Assembly: GCA_009782025.1 (NCBI GenBank)
Contig: WQUQ01000129.1
Location: forward strand, 1 to 5,493
Direction of reading: 5' to 3'
DNA: 5,493 nucleotides
From: Desulfobulbus sp.
GTDB lineage: Bacteria; Pseudomonadota; Gammaproteobacteria; Burkholderiales; Rhodocyclaceae
Under the pieces are notes generated by a model that worked only from the letters and a program-made list of their open reading frames with translations, was not told where the DNA came from and did no database searches. Position numbers and translations under genes: made by a program. Shown here piece by piece: positions 5,406 through 5,493 of the stretch (positions are counted from its first letter, which is position 1; each line of letters begins with the position of its first letter).

Positions 5406-5493
5406 GGAAGCGTGGCAGAGTGGTCGATTGCACCGGTCTTGAAAACCGGCAACGGGCAACCGTTCGTGAGTTCGAATCTCACCGCTTCCGCCA
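5406..5493 (+). tRNA. tRNA-Ser (anticodon UGA)
   Basis: A complete 88-nt class II tRNA. The acceptor stem GGAAGCG (5406-5412) pairs with CGCTTCC (5483-5489), followed by discriminator G5490 (the usual base for serine) and an encoded CCA (5491-5493). The anticodon stem CCGGT/ACCGG (5433-5437/5445-5449) closes the loop CTTGAAA with anticodon TGA at 5440-5442, reading UCA and by wobble other UCN codons. The long variable arm AACGG-GCAA-CCGTT (5451-5464), typical of serine tRNAs, and the T arm GTGAG/CTCAC with loop TTCGAAT (5466-5482) are perfect. The gene ends on the last base of the window, so its terminator is not visible. Confidence 0.98.

Noticed and set aside
5390..5446. CTTGAAAAC occurs both before the tRNA (5390-5398) and in its anticodon loop (5438-5446)
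   Set aside because: A 9-nt match with dissimilar flanks is likely chance and does not form a second tRNA.

Overview
This window is about 63% G+C by eye and carries only ordinary chromosomal housekeeping genes. It suggests a betaproteobacterium, probably of the Rhodocyclales type (Dechloromonas/Azonexus relatives). The reasons are the dapA-bamC pair, the sequence character of BamC, RlmD and the YccA-like protein, and a DUF7931-like small protein that I associate with that group. The genus is an inference. I see no phage gene, transposase, CRISPR array or defence gene.

Left part (1-2214, + strand): dapA (lysine/diaminopimelate synthesis) is followed after 14 nt by bamC (outer-membrane protein assembly lipoprotein). 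This is the same gene order as in E. coli, and the two are probably one operon. After bamC comes a 153-nt stretch without a gene. It begins with a long imperfect inverted repeat (2034-2137) flanked by TAA on both sides, and it ends in a perfect 12-bp terminator hairpin (2188-2214).

Middle (2232-3146, - strand): a tiny Ala/Pro-repeat lipoprotein uses the other face of the same terminator. It has its own extended -10 promoter and a good ribosome binding site. Upstream of it, also on the - strand, is a 159-residue cytosolic protein resembling DUF7931, possibly a catalytically dead PLD-like half domain.

Right part: rlmD (+, 23S rRNA m5U1939 methyltransferase) starts divergently from the DUF7931-like gene across a 51-nt gap and converges on yccA (-, seven-helix Bax-inhibitor-1 family membrane protein). 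The terminator between them serves yccA, and its U-tract reaches the rlmD stop codon. The window ends exactly at the CCA of a complete tRNA-Ser(UGA) gene, which has an extended -10 promoter with a G+C-rich discriminator.

The genes share no single pathway; envelope maintenance (BamC, the small lipoprotein, YccA) and translation (RlmD, tRNA-Ser) are the two themes. The least explained items are the 104-nt inverted repeat after bamC, the low-complexity lipoprotein and the DUF7931-like protein. I do not see convincing evidence of an entirely new system.
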